A DNA stretch of 36,662 bases from Candidatus Yanofskybacteria bacterium RIFCSPHIGHO2_01_FULL_41_26 (GCA_001794055.1 MGJB01000011.1:1-36662), one strand, 5' to 3'. Positions 1 through 9,033 are shown, counted from the stretch's first letter. Program-made: numbers and translations. The notes: generated by a model not told the origin, from the sequence alone.

Positions 1-1
1 G

Positions 2-1057
2 GCGTTTGTAGACCTCTCTTACTGGGCGCCGAGCGTCGATGCGGTCGCGGGTTCAGCAAATGATGGAACCGCATCGAGCAGTCCGCAAGTCGTTGTTTCT
101 TCTTCTGGCTCGCCGACAGGCATTTTGGTCGCTCTTGCCGATGCCGTCCTGATCCGCGTTCAGAATATCTGGGCGAGCGGGGATATCATTGCTCAGGGCA
201 TCAAAAAAACATATTTCAGCATTGCTGAAACGGTTCAATCCCAGTTTGGCGACATGTCTTTTGACATGGGTACCATGGTAAGTAATTGGCTGTCCCGGGA
301 TATTGCGGTTTCTCCCAATATTCCCGACAGTGAAAGGGCAATATTCCAAAGCAACAATGTCCAGGCCGCCGACCAGTCTAAAGTTGACTTGGCTGAAAAC
401 GGTTCGTATCTGGCCACATACGGCGTTGATTCTACGAGAGGGGAAATAGCTTTGTCGGGGTCATCGCAAATAACGGGCGGAGAGGCGAGGATATTCTTCG
501 ATTTCTCCTTCACTTCCGTCATTTCCGAAAAAATTCCGATTCGGGTCATCATTACGCCGACAACCGCAGTTCAGGGTCAGCTCTACGTTGATGCTAAAAC
601 ACCTTATGGCTTTGTCGTCAAATCCGTGAATGGCTCTGGAGAGGCATCGTTTGATTGGCTGGTTATTGCCCGCCGAAAGGGATTCGAGGGAACTGACGTA
701 TTCGGTTCGACATCTTCATCATCTTTCTCGTCGCCAAGCGACTCAGGATCTGCGGTGACTTCGTCACCGACCCCTTCTCCTTCGTCGTCTGACGACTCCT
801 CAGGATCTACGGTGACTCCGTCACCTACAACATCGCCTACGACAACACCTGAAACCAGCCCGGAACCTACACCAGAAACGACTGCGTCGCCGACACCAGC
901 CCCGTCGGAATCCCCATCGCCTGTTCCTGAATTAACGCCGGAGGCTACGCCGAGCCCCACCCCGACCACGACCCCGACCCCGGATGCTACACCAGAACCC
1001 ACTCCGATGCCGTCGGACACACCTGCTCCAACGCCTGATGCAACCCCGAGCCCTTAA
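2..1057 (+). CDS. Surface-type protein with Thr/Pro/Ser-rich tail, 5' end missing
   Basis: The reading frame is open from base 2, so the gene begins before the window; about 351 codons are visible. The first ~230 residues are an ordinary mixed-composition domain containing the stretch [15 protein letters not shown] and, further on, [16 protein letters not shown] and [14 protein letters not shown]. The last ~120 residues are a low-complexity tail of Thr, Pro, Ser and Glu with SPTP, TPEP and TPTP repeats, which looks like a stalk or linker. Similar domain pairs are remembered from large secreted or repeat-rich CPR proteins, but no enzymatic motif is visible. No membrane anchor follows the tail, and the stop lies directly against the first RAYT hairpin. 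A cell-surface or secreted role is an inference from composition only. Confidence 0.6.
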   Translation, partial: AFVDLSYWAPSVDAVAGSANDGTASSSPQVVVSSSGSPTGILVALADAVLIRVQNIWASGDIIAQGIKKTYFSIAETVQSQFGDMSFDMGTMVSNWLSRDIAVSPNIPDSERAIFQSNNVQAADQSKVDLAENGSYLATYGVDSTRGEIALSGSSQITGGEARIFFDFSFTSVISEKIPIRVIITPTTAVQGQLYVDAKTPYGFVVKSVNGSGEASFDWLVIARRKGFEGTDVFGSTSSSSFSSPSDSGSAVTSSPTPSPSSSDDSSGSTVTPSPTTSPTTTPETSPEPTPETTASPTPAPSESPSPVPELTPEATPSPTPTTTPTPDATPEPTPMPSDTPAPTPDATPSP

Positions 1058-1104
1058 TACAATGGGGGTCTTTGTATTGACCCTATACAAAGACCCCCAT
1101 TGTA
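1058..1104. repeat. REP-like hairpin, left copy
   Basis: Two perfect 20-base arms (1058-1077 and 1085-1104) flank a 7-base loop. The arm reads TACAATGGGGGTCTTTGTAT. The same arm core recurs at 1743-1790, on the other side of the transposase gene. No T-tract follows, so it is not a typical intrinsic terminator, although it could block readthrough from the upstream gene. Confidence 0.8.
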
Positions 1105-1119
1105 TGGTAATAAAGATAA

Positions 1120-1743
1120 ATGAACACAAGAGATTACAAAGAATGTGCACCCGGCAAGTATTACCATATTTTTAATCGTGGCAATGGAAAACAAAATATT
1201 TTTTATAACCCCGAAGATTATGCATTCTTTATTTCTCGTCTTAAATCTAATTTATATCCTTCAGACGATGACTCAAGTAGAATTCAAAAACTTCCCCCCG
1301 ATTCTTTTTCGCTAATCGCATATTGTTTGATGCCTAACCATTATCATTTATTAATTAGGCAAAATAAAGATATCCCTACGAGTAAACTTGTTTCAAAGGT
1401 TTGTACTAGTTATGGTAAATTCTTAAATAAAAAATATGACAAAGTTGGTCATTTGTTCCAAGATCATTTCAAACAAATTAATGTTTCAGATAATAAATAT
1501 TTGATTTGGCTTTCTTGTTATATCCATGATAATCCAAAATCTGCGGGACTCGTGAACAAGCTGTATAATTATGAGTGGAGTAGTTTTAGGTTTTATATGA
1601 GTGGAAGAGGGAATTTGCCTTGTGATAATAAGGTAATTTTAGATCAGTTCAAAAATGTTAGTGAGTATGAAAAGTTAGTTGAAGAGAGCCACTTGTTAAT
1701 TAAAAATAATAAAGAGTTACCGGGTGACTTACTTTTAGACTGA
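1120..1743 (+). CDS. REP-associated tyrosine transposase (RAYT, Y1/IS200-like)
   Basis: This 207-residue protein carries the Y1 HUH signature. The N-terminal YYHIFNRGNGKQNIF is the conserved strand, CLMPNHYHLLI near residue 70 holds the metal-binding HxH pair, and CYIHDNPKSAGLV near residue 140 is the helix that carries the nucleophilic tyrosine in the family. YEWSSFRFYM follows, as in most RAYTs. RAYTs cut single-stranded DNA at REP hairpins and are usually single-copy domesticated relatives of IS200. Its length is normal and the frame is intact. The two hairpins around it are the likely recognition sites. The start at 1120 is chosen because the conserved domain begins soon after it and the hairpin ends just upstream. 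Confidence 0.9.
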   Translation: MNTRDYKECAPGKYYHIFNRGNGKQNIFYNPEDYAFFISRLKSNLYPSDDDSSRIQKLPPDSFSLIAYCLMPNHYHLLIRQNKDIPTSKLVSKVCTSYGKFLNKKYDKVGHLFQDHFKQINVSDNKYLIWLSCYIHDNPKSAGLVNKLYNYEWSSFRFYMSGRGNLPCDNKVILDQFKNVSEYEKLVEESHLLIKNNKELPGDLLLD

Positions 1744-1790
1744 CATTTACAATGGGGGTCTTTGTATACAAAGACCCCCATTGTAAATGT
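1743..1790. repeat. REP-like perfect palindrome, right copy
   Basis: A 48-base perfect palindrome with 24-base arms and no loop. Its inner part is the same arm core as the left copy. It begins on the last base of the transposase stop codon. Confidence 0.85.
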
Positions 1791-1863
1791 CCACATTGAT
1801 AAAGTCGTGTTGATTGGGTAAAATTAATACAGTAAAAAAGGTTTAATTAAATACTTAAATCTT

Positions 1864-1909
1864 TAAATATTTGGTCCGCCAGCCGGCGGAGGAATGCCTA
1901 AATATTTGG
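1864..1909. repeat. Palindrome TCCGCC/GGCGGA between 11-bp direct repeats
   Basis: The direct repeat TAAATATTTGG occurs at 1864-1874 and 1899-1909. Between the copies lies a short hairpin with arms TCCGCC and GGCGGA (1875-1890). It lies in the gap before the O-antigen-ligase-like gene. The layout resembles an insertion with duplicated flanks, but the element is very short. Confidence 0.5.
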
Positions 1910-1933
1910 AGGGGTTAAGTGTTTTAAGTAAAA

Positions 1934-4387
1934 ATGGATGCCAATTTTTTGGACGGTAGGGAGGTCGATATCAAGACAGTTTCTTACGACAACCCCGACG
2001 AAACTGTGGAACTTTCAGAAGCCGGATTTCTGGAAACAAAAGAGACAATTTATAGCAGGACGAGCCGTTGGTTTTTGTGTGTCGGTATCTTTGTTTTACC
2101 GCTCTTCTTTTTGCCGTGGACGACAAGTTTTTTGGAGTTTAACAAACAGATGCTTTTATTAGTTTTGGCAGGAGTGGTTTTAATTCTGTGGCTTTTGCAT
2201 GTAGTTATTTCCGGGCAATTATCTTGGAGGGCTAATTCTTTAGACAAAGGAGTGGTGGCGTTACTTTTTGCTATTTTTCTTTCAACTGTTTTTTCTCTGG
2301 CCAGGTTTAAGAGCTTATTCGGGTTAACGGGAAGCTTGAGCGACGCGCTTGTTACTGTCATTGCTCTTTCGGTATTTTATTTTGGAATAGTAAATCTTTT
2401 TGACGATAAAGGAAGAAAGGCGCGCGCTATTCTCGAGTACTCTTTGTTTGTTGTTCTTCTTTACGGCGTTTTAAATATGTTTGGGATCTCGGTATTTCGA
2501 TATATCGATATATCGAAATTTCAATTCGCGGCTTCCAAAACATTCAACACTGTCGGATCAATTAATGCTCTGGGCATGATTGCGGCGGCGGCCTTGCCGT
2601 TATTCTACAAGAGCAATCTCTCAATATTTCGATATTTCAATATTTCGAGAATCGGGATGATTCTTGCCTTGGTTATATTGGTAGTTCTCAATTGGTGGGT
2701 ACTTTGGGCTGTAGCCATAGCTGGAATGGCAACGATTATAGCCCTGGACAGCTTAAATCATGAATCAGGAATGGTAAATCGGGAGTCAAAATTCAGAATG
2801 TCCAGGTTCCTGCTACCAATGACGGTAATTGTTCTGGGAGTTTTCCTTATGGTTGTTGGTTTTAATTTAAATTTTCTAAAGAAAGACTTTCCGATTGAAG
2901 TGGCGCCGTCCTTCGGTTTGTCGACTAATATTGCTGAATCAGTGTTGAAAAAGAGCGTAGCTTTCGGCTACGGACCGGAAAATTTTTCTTTGGCTTTTGA
3001 TCAATATGGCGCCGCAACTCTTGCCAATACAACCTTGTCAAGCGCAAAGTTTTTTGACTCTACGTCCCAGGTTCTTAATTGGGCCGTTGACGGAGGGTTG
3101 ATTGTGCTTGCCGCCTTCGCTTTTCTCTTGTGGCTTATTATTAAAAACATATCAAAACATCTGTCTGTCCGGCAGGCGGGTCGAAATATAAACATGTCGA
3201 GTGAAGACATCGGTGTTTTCTCGGTACTTGTAGCTTTAATCACGGGGATGTTCTTGTATCCATTCAATCTCACCCTCATGTTCGTCGCTTATGTAGCGAT
3301 GGGTCTGGTCGCCGTATCTTTGTGGGGAGACAACAAAAAGTCATTTAATGTCGAAGAGAGAGCTTCTACTTCTCTTGTTTCTTCGCTCGGCTTCATTGGC
3401 GGGCTAATTCTTGTTCTTGTCGGTTTTTATTTCGGAACGGTTTTATATATTTCTGACATAAAGTATGCCCAGGCTCTATCCAGCCAGGACATTAATAAAG
3501 CAGCCAGTCTTCTCGGCGAAGCTGTTAATTGGAACGGTCAGGATGACAGGTATTACAGAACATCTTCCCAGGTCGTATTGTCCTTGCTTTCAATGGAATT
3601 AAACAAAAAAGCCGGTGATGTTGATAAAACAAAAGTCCAGAATTATTTAGCTTCCGTCATAAATTTATCCAAGAATGCCACCGACGTGGTTCCGAGAGAA
3701 TCAAACAATTGGTCAAATTTGGGCAACACATACCAGAGTTTAATAGGAATTGTGGACGGAGTAGAAAAGCTTGCCGAGGATTCATATTTGAAGGCGGCCG
3801 AGCTTCGGCCGGGAGATGCGTCTTTTTATAACAAAATCGGAAGCATGTATCTGGCAAAATCAGATCTGGCCCGCCAATTAGCTGCCAGTGGAGGAACTAA
3901 TGCGGCGCGGTTCCAACAAGAAGTGGTTCCGGATTTGAATAAGGCCCAGGAAAATTTCCAGAAAGCTATAAATATTTCGAGCAGTTTCGGGTTGGCTATA
4001 TATAACTTGGGAGTCGTATATGACAGGATGGGCAAAGTACCGGAGGCCATTGCGCAGCTCGAAAAAATAGCGCCGTATAACAGCGATCAGCCGTCATTGG
4101 CTTTTGAACTTGGTCTTCTTTACTATCGTAACAATCAGAAAGACAAGGCCTTTTCTCAATTACAAAATGCGGTTCTTTTGTCTCCCGATTTTGCCAATGC
4201 CCGCTGGTATTTGGGATTACTGTTTGAAGAAAGACAAGATATTCCTAATGCAATGGACCAGATGCGAAAGATCTTAAGTGTTGACGCCAACAAGGATAAC
4301 CAGACGGTATTAACCAAACTAGATGAACTTCAACGCGGAAAGAAAACAATTCCTCCCAAAAAAGTATTGGACCAAAAGCCTCTCTGA
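1934..4387 (+). CDS. O-antigen ligase-like membrane protein with TPR domain
   Basis: This 817-residue protein has an N-terminal half dominated by about a dozen hydrophobic segments, beginning near residues 45-65 and 72-95. It ends in a soluble region (about 570-800) made of tetratricopeptide-like helices, with phrases such as LGNTYQSL, YNLGVVYDRMGKVPEAIAQL and LGLLYYRNNQKDKAF. That combination is common in CPR proteins annotated as O-antigen ligase/Wzy-like plus TPR. The family polymerises or transfers glycan chains on the outer face of the membrane; the exact substrate cannot be read here. Two stretches, FRYIDISKFQ and FRYFNISRIG, are encoded by the dispersed ATATCGAAAT-type palindrome and look like in-frame insertions. 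It overlaps mltG by 65 bases. Confidence 0.75.
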   Translation: MDANFLDGREVDIKTVSYDNPDETVELSEAGFLETKETIYSRTSRWFLCVGIFVLPLFFLPWTTSFLEFNKQMLLLVLAGVVLILWLLHVVISGQLSWRANSLDKGVVALLFAIFLSTVFSLARFKSLFGLTGSLSDALVTVIALSVFYFGIVNLFDDKGRKARAILEYSLFVVLLYGVLNMFGISVFRYIDISKFQFAASKTFNTVGSINALGMIAAAALPLFYKSNLSIFRYFNISRIGMILALVILVVLNWWVLWAVAIAGMATIIALDSLNHESGMVNRESKFRMSRFLLPMTVIVLGVFLMVVGFNLNFLKKDFPIEVAPSFGLSTNIAESVLKKSVAFGYGPENFSLAFDQYGAATLANTTLSSAKFFDSTSQVLNWAVDGGLIVLAAFAFLLWLIIKNISKHLSVRQAGRNINMSSEDIGVFSVLVALITGMFLYPFNLTLMFVAYVAMGLVAVSLWGDNKKSFNVEERASTSLVSSLGFIGGLILVLVGFYFGTVLYISDIKYAQALSSQDINKAASLLGEAVNWNGQDDRYYRTSSQVVLSLLSMELNKKAGDVDKTKVQNYLASVINLSKNATDVVPRESNNWSNLGNTYQSLIGIVDGVEKLAEDSYLKAAELRPGDASFYNKIGSMYLAKSDLARQLAASGGTNAARFQQEVVPDLNKAQENFQKAINISSSFGLAIYNLGVVYDRMGKVPEAIAQLEKIAPYNSDQPSLAFELGLLYYRNNQKDKAFSQLQNAVLLSPDFANARWYLGLLFEERQDIPNAMDQMRKILSVDANKDNQTVLTKLDELQRGKKTIPPKKVLDQKPL
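2494..2519. repeat. Dispersed AT palindrome, copy inside O-antigen-ligase-like gene
   Basis: A perfect 26-base palindrome with arm ATTTCGATATATC, lying within the coding region. Related copies are at 2622-2647, 5083-5112, 5467-5482 and 5739-5754. Confidence 0.7.
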
Positions 4388-5366
4388 TTTAAAGATATTT
4401 TTCAAGGAACATAAAACACGCTTAGTTGCTCTGGTGGCGGTAAGTGTGTTTTTGGCATGGATGGCAGCGGGAATTTTCCGGTCTCCCCTTAATGAACCGA
4501 AAGTGGTTGTAATAAAAGGCGGAGTAGGCGCTTATGCCATAGCCGAAATCTTGAAACAAGAAGGGATAATAACAAATAAATTTTTATTTGTTGCTTATAC
4601 GTTTATAACCGGGAACGAAAAAAAGCTCCAAGCCGGAAATTATTTATTTAAACCGGGAGTTACCGTTCCGGACATAATCAATTCTGTTTCAAATGGTCTT
4701 GCCGAATCCGATGATATTATTGTAACCATACCGGAAGGGTTTAATGTGTGGGAGATTGATAAAAGATTGGCCAGTTTTGGGTTGATTGTTGAAGGAGAAT
4801 TTGCCAGAAAATATCAACCGCAAGAAGGGGAATTCTTCCCAGACACCTATCGTTTTAGTAAAGAAGGAGAAACAGTCGATACGATTGCTGAAAAGATGAA
4901 GAATAATTTGGATAGAAACATTTTAACGATCGCATCTATTCTGGAAAAAGAGGCTCGGGAGGAAGAAGATATGCGATTGGTGGCTGGGGTTATCAGAAAC
5001 CGCCTTGCCAAAAAGACGCCTTTGGCAATCGATGCTACTGTTTCTTACGGTGCCTGCCTTAGAGATTTACAAGTCCGACTTGTAAATATATCGAAATATC
5101 AAAATATCAAATATAAAAATTGCGATGTAACTCAAGTAGGAGTCGGAGCGGAAATAAAAATCGACGGTCCTTACAATACTTACACTAGGCAGGGATTGCC
5201 ACCCGGGCCGATATCAAATCCGGGGATTAAATCAATATCCGCCGCCTTAAATCCCGCCACCACTCCCTACTTTTATTATCTCTCCACCCGTGACGGCAGT
5301 CAGATTATTTTCTCCAAAACCGCTGCTGAACATGCGGCAAACCGCCGCAAATATTTGGGGCTTTGA
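4323..5366 (+). CDS. mltG: Endolytic murein transglycosylase MltG
   Basis: A 347-residue protein with one N-terminal transmembrane segment (about 33-52) and a YceG-like domain. The catalytic glutamate is E208 in ASILEKEA, followed by the conserved AGVIRNRL, IDATVSYG, GPYNTYTRQGLPPGPISNPG and PYFYYL blocks. MltG cleaves nascent peptidoglycan glycan strands at the outer face of the membrane and sets strand length. Between SYGACLRDL and GPYNTY there are some 20 more residues than usual. That stretch is encoded by two short palindromes (5065-5087 and 5083-5112) and gives VNISKYQNIKY. The start lies inside the previous gene, and no later start codon precedes the membrane segment. Confidence 0.93.
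   Translation: MNFNAERKQFLPKKYWTKSLSDLKIFFKEHKTRLVALVAVSVFLAWMAAGIFRSPLNEPKVVVIKGGVGAYAIAEILKQEGIITNKFLFVAYTFITGNEKKLQAGNYLFKPGVTVPDIINSVSNGLAESDDIIVTIPEGFNVWEIDKRLASFGLIVEGEFARKYQPQEGEFFPDTYRFSKEGETVDTIAEKMKNNLDRNILTIASILEKEAREEEDMRLVAGVIRNRLAKKTPLAIDATVSYGACLRDLQVRLVNISKYQNIKYKNCDVTQVGVGAEIKIDGPYNTYTRQGLPPGPISNPGIKSISAALNPATTPYFYYLSTRDGSQIIFSKTAAEHAANRRKYLGL
5065..5112. repeat. Tandem palindromic insertions inside mltG
   Basis: Arms ATTTACAAGT (5065-5074) and ACTTGTAAAT (5078-5087) form a hairpin. It runs straight into the ATATCGAAATAT-type palindrome. The frame stays open, and the encoded peptide is extra relative to the MltG family. The first palindrome resembles the ACCGACTT/AAGTCGGT hairpin upstream of mraZ. 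Confidence 0.65.
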
Positions 5367-5391
5367 CATTTAAAATAGATTTTGCTAGTAT
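5363..5391 (+). promoter_or_regulatory. Promoter of the rplJ-rplL operon
   Basis: TTGACA (5363-5368), a 17-base spacer and TAGTAT (5386-5391). The -35 box overlaps the mltG stop codon. Transcription would start near 5398, at the beginning of the L10 leader. Confidence 0.8.
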
Positions 5392-5397
5392 TTTCTA

Positions 5398-5522
5398 ATC
5401 CTCCTTCGCTAAAGAAAGCTTCGGAGGACAAAGCCGTAGACAGCGTGATGAACGCCGAGGTGACAAGATATTTCGAAATATCGATTATCGGTTGTCATCT
5501 ACGGAAAAACCGTAGTTTTTTT
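5398..5522 (+). ncRNA. Ribosomal protein L10 leader
   Basis: This is the 5' untranslated region of rplJ, folded as the known L10-binding leader. A first hairpin forms from CCTCC and GGAGG. Then GCCGTAGACAGC and the GCCGAGGTGAC element follow, and TCTACGG can pair back to CCGTAGA. It ends with a second hairpin CTACGG-AAAAA-CCGTAG (5499-5515) followed by seven T. In other bacteria L10(L12)4 binds this leader to repress its own operon. A 16-base palindrome GATATTTCGAAATATC (5467-5482) sits in a peripheral stem, the same element that invades neighbouring genes. Confidence 0.75.
5499..5522 (+). terminator. Terminator hairpin in the L10 leader
   Basis: Six-base-pair stem CTACGG/CCGTAG with a five-A loop and a T7 tail, ending directly before the rplJ start. 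Its 5' arm overlaps sequence that can also pair with CCGTAGA upstream, so it is probably a regulated terminator. Confidence 0.7.
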
Positions 5523-6044
5523 ATGAAAAATAAAACCCAAAAAAAAGAAGAACTGAAGAAGCTTAAAGAAAAACTTCCGAAGTCCACAATAACGGTATTT
5601 ACCACCTTTTCAAGAGCAGGCGAGAAGGGGCTTTCTGTGGCCCAGATGTCGGAATTGAAAAAGGTGTTAAGAGCAATTGATGCCGAGCTTTTTGTGACCA
5701 AGAAAACATTAATGGATTTAGCGTTGAGACAATATGTTGATATATCGAAATATCCTGGTTTAGATATATACGGCATGGATGGTTCTGTCGGATTAGTATT
5801 AGGAGGCGGAGAAGGTTATGCGATTTCAAAAAAACTTTACGAATTTGCCAAGAAGAACAAGGCCCTGCAGTTTTTCGGAGCTATTTTTGAAAATAATTTT
5901 ATAGGCAAAGACGGATTTTTAGAAATGGCCAAAATGCCGTCCAGGGAAACATTACTGGCAAGATTATTTGGAATGATGAAATATCCGATTTCAGGATTAG
6001 CAATTGTTTTAAGCGAGGTAGCAAAACTAAAACCTGAAGCGTAA
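5523..6044 (+). CDS. rplJ: 50S ribosomal protein L10
   Basis: The true start is the ATG at 5523 (MKNKTQKKEELKKLKEKL), because the upstream codons belong to the leader RNA. The protein has 173 residues. It shows the L10 pattern of an N-terminal helix, a strand with FTTFSRAGEKGLSVAQMSELKK, FVTKKTLMDLAL and a C-terminal helix that binds L7/L12. L10 anchors the L12 stalk on the large subunit. Residues YVDISKYPGLDIYG are encoded across the dispersed palindrome at 5739-5754 and are extra compared with common L10 sequences. The gene is the first of the operon, with rplL following after 62 bases. Confidence 0.92.
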   Translation: MKNKTQKKEELKKLKEKLPKSTITVFTTFSRAGEKGLSVAQMSELKKVLRAIDAELFVTKKTLMDLALRQYVDISKYPGLDIYGMDGSVGLVLGGGEGYAISKKLYEFAKKNKALQFFGAIFENNFIGKDGFLEMAKMPSRETLLARLFGMMKYPISGLAIVLSEVAKLKPEA

Positions 6045-6106
6045 AACGTGAAACGTGAAACGTCTGAATGATGATTCACGATTCATGCTTCACGATTCAA
6101 GAAGTT

Positions 6107-6484
6107 ATGGAAAAAAATCAATTTATCGAATCAGTGGAAAAAATGTCCGTGGCCGAATTGAATGATTTGGTTAAAGCACTGGAAGAAAAGTTCGGCGTAT
6201 CGGCCGCTGCCTTCGCCGCTGGCGCGGCTTCGGCAAGTCCAAGCGGCGCTGATGCTGAAGCTGGCGAAGAAAAGGACAGTTTTACAGTTGTCTTAAAAGA
6301 TGCCGGTTCAGCTAAAATTCAAGTTATTAAAGTTCTTCGAGAATTGACTGGTCTGGGATTAAAAGAAGTTAAAGATATTACCGATAAAGTTCCGGCTAAT
6401 GTCAAAGAAGGCGTCAAAAAAGCTGATGCTGAAGAAATGAAAGCAAAACTGGAATCCGCCGGGGCCGTAATCGAACTTAAATAG
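6107..6484 (+). CDS. rplL: 50S ribosomal protein L7/L12
   Basis: The protein is 125 residues from the ATG at 6107 ([18 protein letters not shown]), which matches the family start; a longer frame from 6068 adds 13 codons of repeat DNA. The N-terminal dimerisation helix, an Ala/Gly/Ser hinge (about 33-52) and the C-terminal domain with [19 protein letters not shown] are all complete. L12 recruits translation factors on the stalk. The gap from rplJ holds ACGTGAA and TTCACG copies that form a weak hairpin. The end overlaps the convergent minus-strand gene by eight bases, so no separate terminator fits between them. Confidence 0.95.
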   Translation: MEKNQFIESVEKMSVAELNDLVKALEEKFGVSAAAFAAGAASASPSGADAEAGEEKDSFTVVLKDAGSAKIQVIKVLRELTGLGLKEVKDITDKVPANVKEGVKKADAEEMKAKLESAGAVIELK

Positions 6485-8285
6485 AGTACGGCATTACTTT
6501 CCAGATCTTTCCGTCTTTACCAACGAGATATACTGCTTCATCTTGGTCAAGATAAGCATTTGTGAATGCCTCTTGACTTGAAACTTTGAGAGTCTTGAAC
6601 AAGGTTCCGTTTGCCTTGCTTAACAGATAAATTCTGCCCATATTTTTGTTAATCAAATAAAGATATTGTGAATTTTTGGTTGTTGCCAATAAACTTGAAT
6701 CATCTGGAAAAACGAGAGTGTTTGTTTCGTTTTCTTTTTTGCCCTTGTAATATGTAGCAAGGAGGCCTGATTTATTTAAAACATAAACCTTTCCGTCAAC
6801 AGCTATCAACAATGATTCGGGAAGTAATGCTTCGCTTTTGAGCCATTGAACGGCATCTTTAGGCTTGTTGGAAATGTCGGAAATCTTAGAAATTCCGTCA
6901 GCACCAATAAAATAAAGATTATCTTCATAAATATCTAAACCAGTTGCGCCTGTTCTTGTTTTTTCAGAAGCAAGCAGAGCTGCTTTATCGCTTACGCTCT
7001 TCGGTAATGTTTCGGTAAGGATGGGAGATGATTCCACGGCTTGATCCAGATTATCTAAAAGCTTAACTATTTCACTTTTGGCATCGTCTGTTTTTTTTGA
7101 AGAAACTGCTAAGTTGATACTGGCAATGGAACCGAGTAAAAGTTTTCTTGCGCTTAAAAAGTCGTTTTGGTTAATTTTGGTCTTGGCAAGTTTTATATTG
7201 TTTTGAGCTTCATTAATCGCACTAGATGTCTGTTTTTGTTCCGGACTGACGAAAAAGAATGTCTTGGCGGTCCAAGCTCCGATTAGGATCAAGATTCCTA
7301 ATGACGTAAAAAATACTACTTTGTTTTGTCTTTTTGGTAAAAACATTTTTATTTTTCCGAGGACGGTTATAAAGGGATTATTTTTTTTGCCTAATGCGAA
7401 CTCAGATCTTATTATTCTCGGAAGTTCCGGTTCGGGGATTATATATTCAGATTGTTTATCGCCTTCTTTAGGTGGTTTTTTCTCGTCAATTTCGGATACT
7501 GTGATTGGAGAAGGGATAACTTTTGCTGCTTTGGGAATAACTGCCGGCTCTTTGACCTTATCGAGGTTAATATACAAAGCAGCATAAGTAAAGTCAACTT
7601 TTTCTCCTTTTATCTCTCCTATCTTTTCAAGGAACTGTTTGGCGTTGAGCTTAAGAAAATTTTCTTTGATGGCCTTCTCTTTTATAGCGGCCAATCGGCT
7701 GGGGCAAAAAGCCAACACTTTATCTCCGTGAGCAATTCTGCCGGAGACGATATGGGAAAATTCCTTTTCTTCCACTTTTTCTTTTGTGAAGAGATCTATG
7801 TTGTTAAGAATGTCTATTGTTTTATTGTCGCGAGCAAGAAGTATTTTGAATTTGCCTAATTTGGATATGTTTATATTTTCTCCGGTAAGAGCAAAAATAC
7901 CGATATTGATCTTGGCGTCCTTATTAATGAAAAATTCATCAACGACATCGTTGATTTTCCTTAGTGTTGCCGAAAATGCTTCTTTTGGAGAAAGATCGGG
8001 ATTTGAGTAATATTCACGTTTGGCTAGTGAGGCGACAAGATTGGTGGCGTAAGCGACATCGGACTCTTCCGTATTGTCTTTTGAGCTTGAATCTTTATGG
8101 GTATCGAAGCTCCGTTGAATATTCCCAACAACATATAAGTTACCCAAACTTCTCTTGCTTTCATCGGCATGGTAATCATATGAGAAAATATCGAAGTGTC
8201 CTTCTTTTGGTGACCCTTTGATAAGTATTTCTGTTTGAGTTGGTTTTAGGAAAATTTTTTCCACGTTTGTAGTTGCAATCTGCAA
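6477..8285 (-). CDS. PP2C-like membrane protein with C-terminal beta-propeller
   Basis: A 602-residue protein of a type common in CPR genomes. The N-terminal ~240 residues have the length and layout of a PP2C-type phosphatase ([27 protein letters not shown], then [17 protein letters not shown]). The acidic metal-binding residues of active PP2C enzymes are not obvious, so it may be a pseudophosphatase. A proline-rich linker, one transmembrane helix (about 321-341), a helical spacer and a C-terminal region of repeated strand motifs ([43 protein letters not shown]) follow. The repeats suggest an outward-facing beta-propeller. Signalling or envelope sensing is plausible but unproven. Confidence 0.6.
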   Translation of the reverse strand: MQIATTNVEKIFLKPTQTEILIKGSPKEGHFDIFSYDYHADESKRSLGNLYVVGNIQRSFDTHKDSSSKDNTEESDVAYATNLVASLAKREYYSNPDLSPKEAFSATLRKINDVVDEFFINKDAKINIGIFALTGENINISKLGKFKILLARDNKTIDILNNIDLFTKEKVEEKEFSHIVSGRIAHGDKVLAFCPSRLAAIKEKAIKENFLKLNAKQFLEKIGEIKGEKVDFTYAALYINLDKVKEPAVIPKAAKVIPSPITVSEIDEKKPPKEGDKQSEYIIPEPELPRIIRSEFALGKKNNPFITVLGKIKMFLPKRQNKVVFFTSLGILILIGAWTAKTFFFVSPEQKQTSSAINEAQNNIKLAKTKINQNDFLSARKLLLGSIASINLAVSSKKTDDAKSEIVKLLDNLDQAVESSPILTETLPKSVSDKAALLASEKTRTGATGLDIYEDNLYFIGADGISKISDISNKPKDAVQWLKSEALLPESLLIAVDGKVYVLNKSGLLATYYKGKKENETNTLVFPDDSSLLATTKNSQYLYLINKNMGRIYLLSKANGTLFKTLKVSSQEAFTNAYLDQDEAVYLVGKDGKIWKVMPYSI

Positions 8286-8330
8286 TAAATTAATTTATCT
8301 TATATTCATTCTAATTCACTTTTAATATAA

Positions 8331-8918
8331 ATGTCAAAGGATACTCTTGATAACATGTTTGGTTCGAAGATTAGGGTTAAGGTCCTGAAGTTCTTATTCC
8401 GGAATTATCCCGGAGAATTTTCTGTAGGAGAACTATCTGGAAAGTTGCAAGAAACAAATTTAGCGCTAAAGCGGGAACTAGAAGCTCTTGCTAAATTTTA
8501 TTTAATTAAAAAAAAGAAAACAATCAAAATTAAGTACTATTTGAATTCCAATTTTGAGTTTTTCGAGGAATTAAAAGCCCTTATTCTGAAAGCCTCTCCA
8601 GCGGAAAATAATAAAATGGTCGCTAAAATTTTAAAACTTGGCAGAGTAAAACTGGCTGTAGTTTCCGGGGTTTTTTTGAACGGCAACGGCGGCGCCAGTG
8701 ATAATTCCATAGCCGATCTTTTTATTGTTGGAGATGATATAAACAAAGATAAATTGAGAAAGTTTTTAAAAGCGCTTGAAGCGGAAGTTGGCAAGGAAAT
8801 AAAATTAAGCATTATGGACAAAGAAGAGTTTGATTATCGGTACGGCATGTTTGACAGATTTGTCAGGGTACTATTGGAATCTCCTCACGAAAAAATAATA
8901 AATAAGCTCGGACTATAG
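8331..8918 (+). CDS. Winged-helix protein with nucleotidyltransferase-like C-terminal half
   Basis: The protein has 195 residues. Residues 1-70 look like a winged helix (MFGSKIRVKVLKFLFRNYPGEF, then GELSGKLQETNLALKRELEAL and a wing of basic residues KKKKTIKIKYYLN). The second half has VVSGVFLNGNGGASDNSIADLFIVGDDINKDKLRKFL, which resembles the GS-x-D-x-D core of a minimal nucleotidyltransferase. Proteins of this kind are frequent in CPR and are annotated as transcriptional regulators. DNA binding is the safer call, and catalytic activity is doubtful. It is divergent from the PP2C-like gene with a 45-base gap, so the two probably share a promoter region. Confidence 0.6.
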   Translation: MSKDTLDNMFGSKIRVKVLKFLFRNYPGEFSVGELSGKLQETNLALKRELEALAKFYLIKKKKTIKIKYYLNSNFEFFEELKALILKASPAENNKMVAKILKLGRVKLAVVSGVFLNGNGGASDNSIADLFIVGDDINKDKLRKFLKALEAEVGKEIKLSIMDKEEFDYRYGMFDRFVRVLLESPHEKIINKLGL

Positions 8919-8924
8919 AACATT

Positions 8925-8997
<73 letters not shown>

Positions 8998-9033
8998 AAT
9001 CTGATTTTCTGCAAATTTACCGACTATGCAAGT

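Larger units (their letters stand above)
1058..1790 (+). mobile_element. RAYT (IS200-like) unit with flanking hairpins
   Basis: A Y1-type transposase gene is bracketed by two long hairpins that share the same ~20-base arm. This is the arrangement of REP-associated tyrosine transposases. The unit starts one base after the stop of the upstream gene. No direct target duplication was found at its edges. Confidence 0.65.

Noticed and set aside
604-1020. Long minus-strand frame opposite the Thr/Pro/Ser tail
   Set aside because: It is the Gly/Val-rich mirror of the repeated plus-strand codons, a shadow of low complexity.
7452-7859. 135-codon plus-strand frame
   Set aside because: Antisense shadow of the PP2C-like gene, Phe-rich as expected from reverse-complemented Lys codons.
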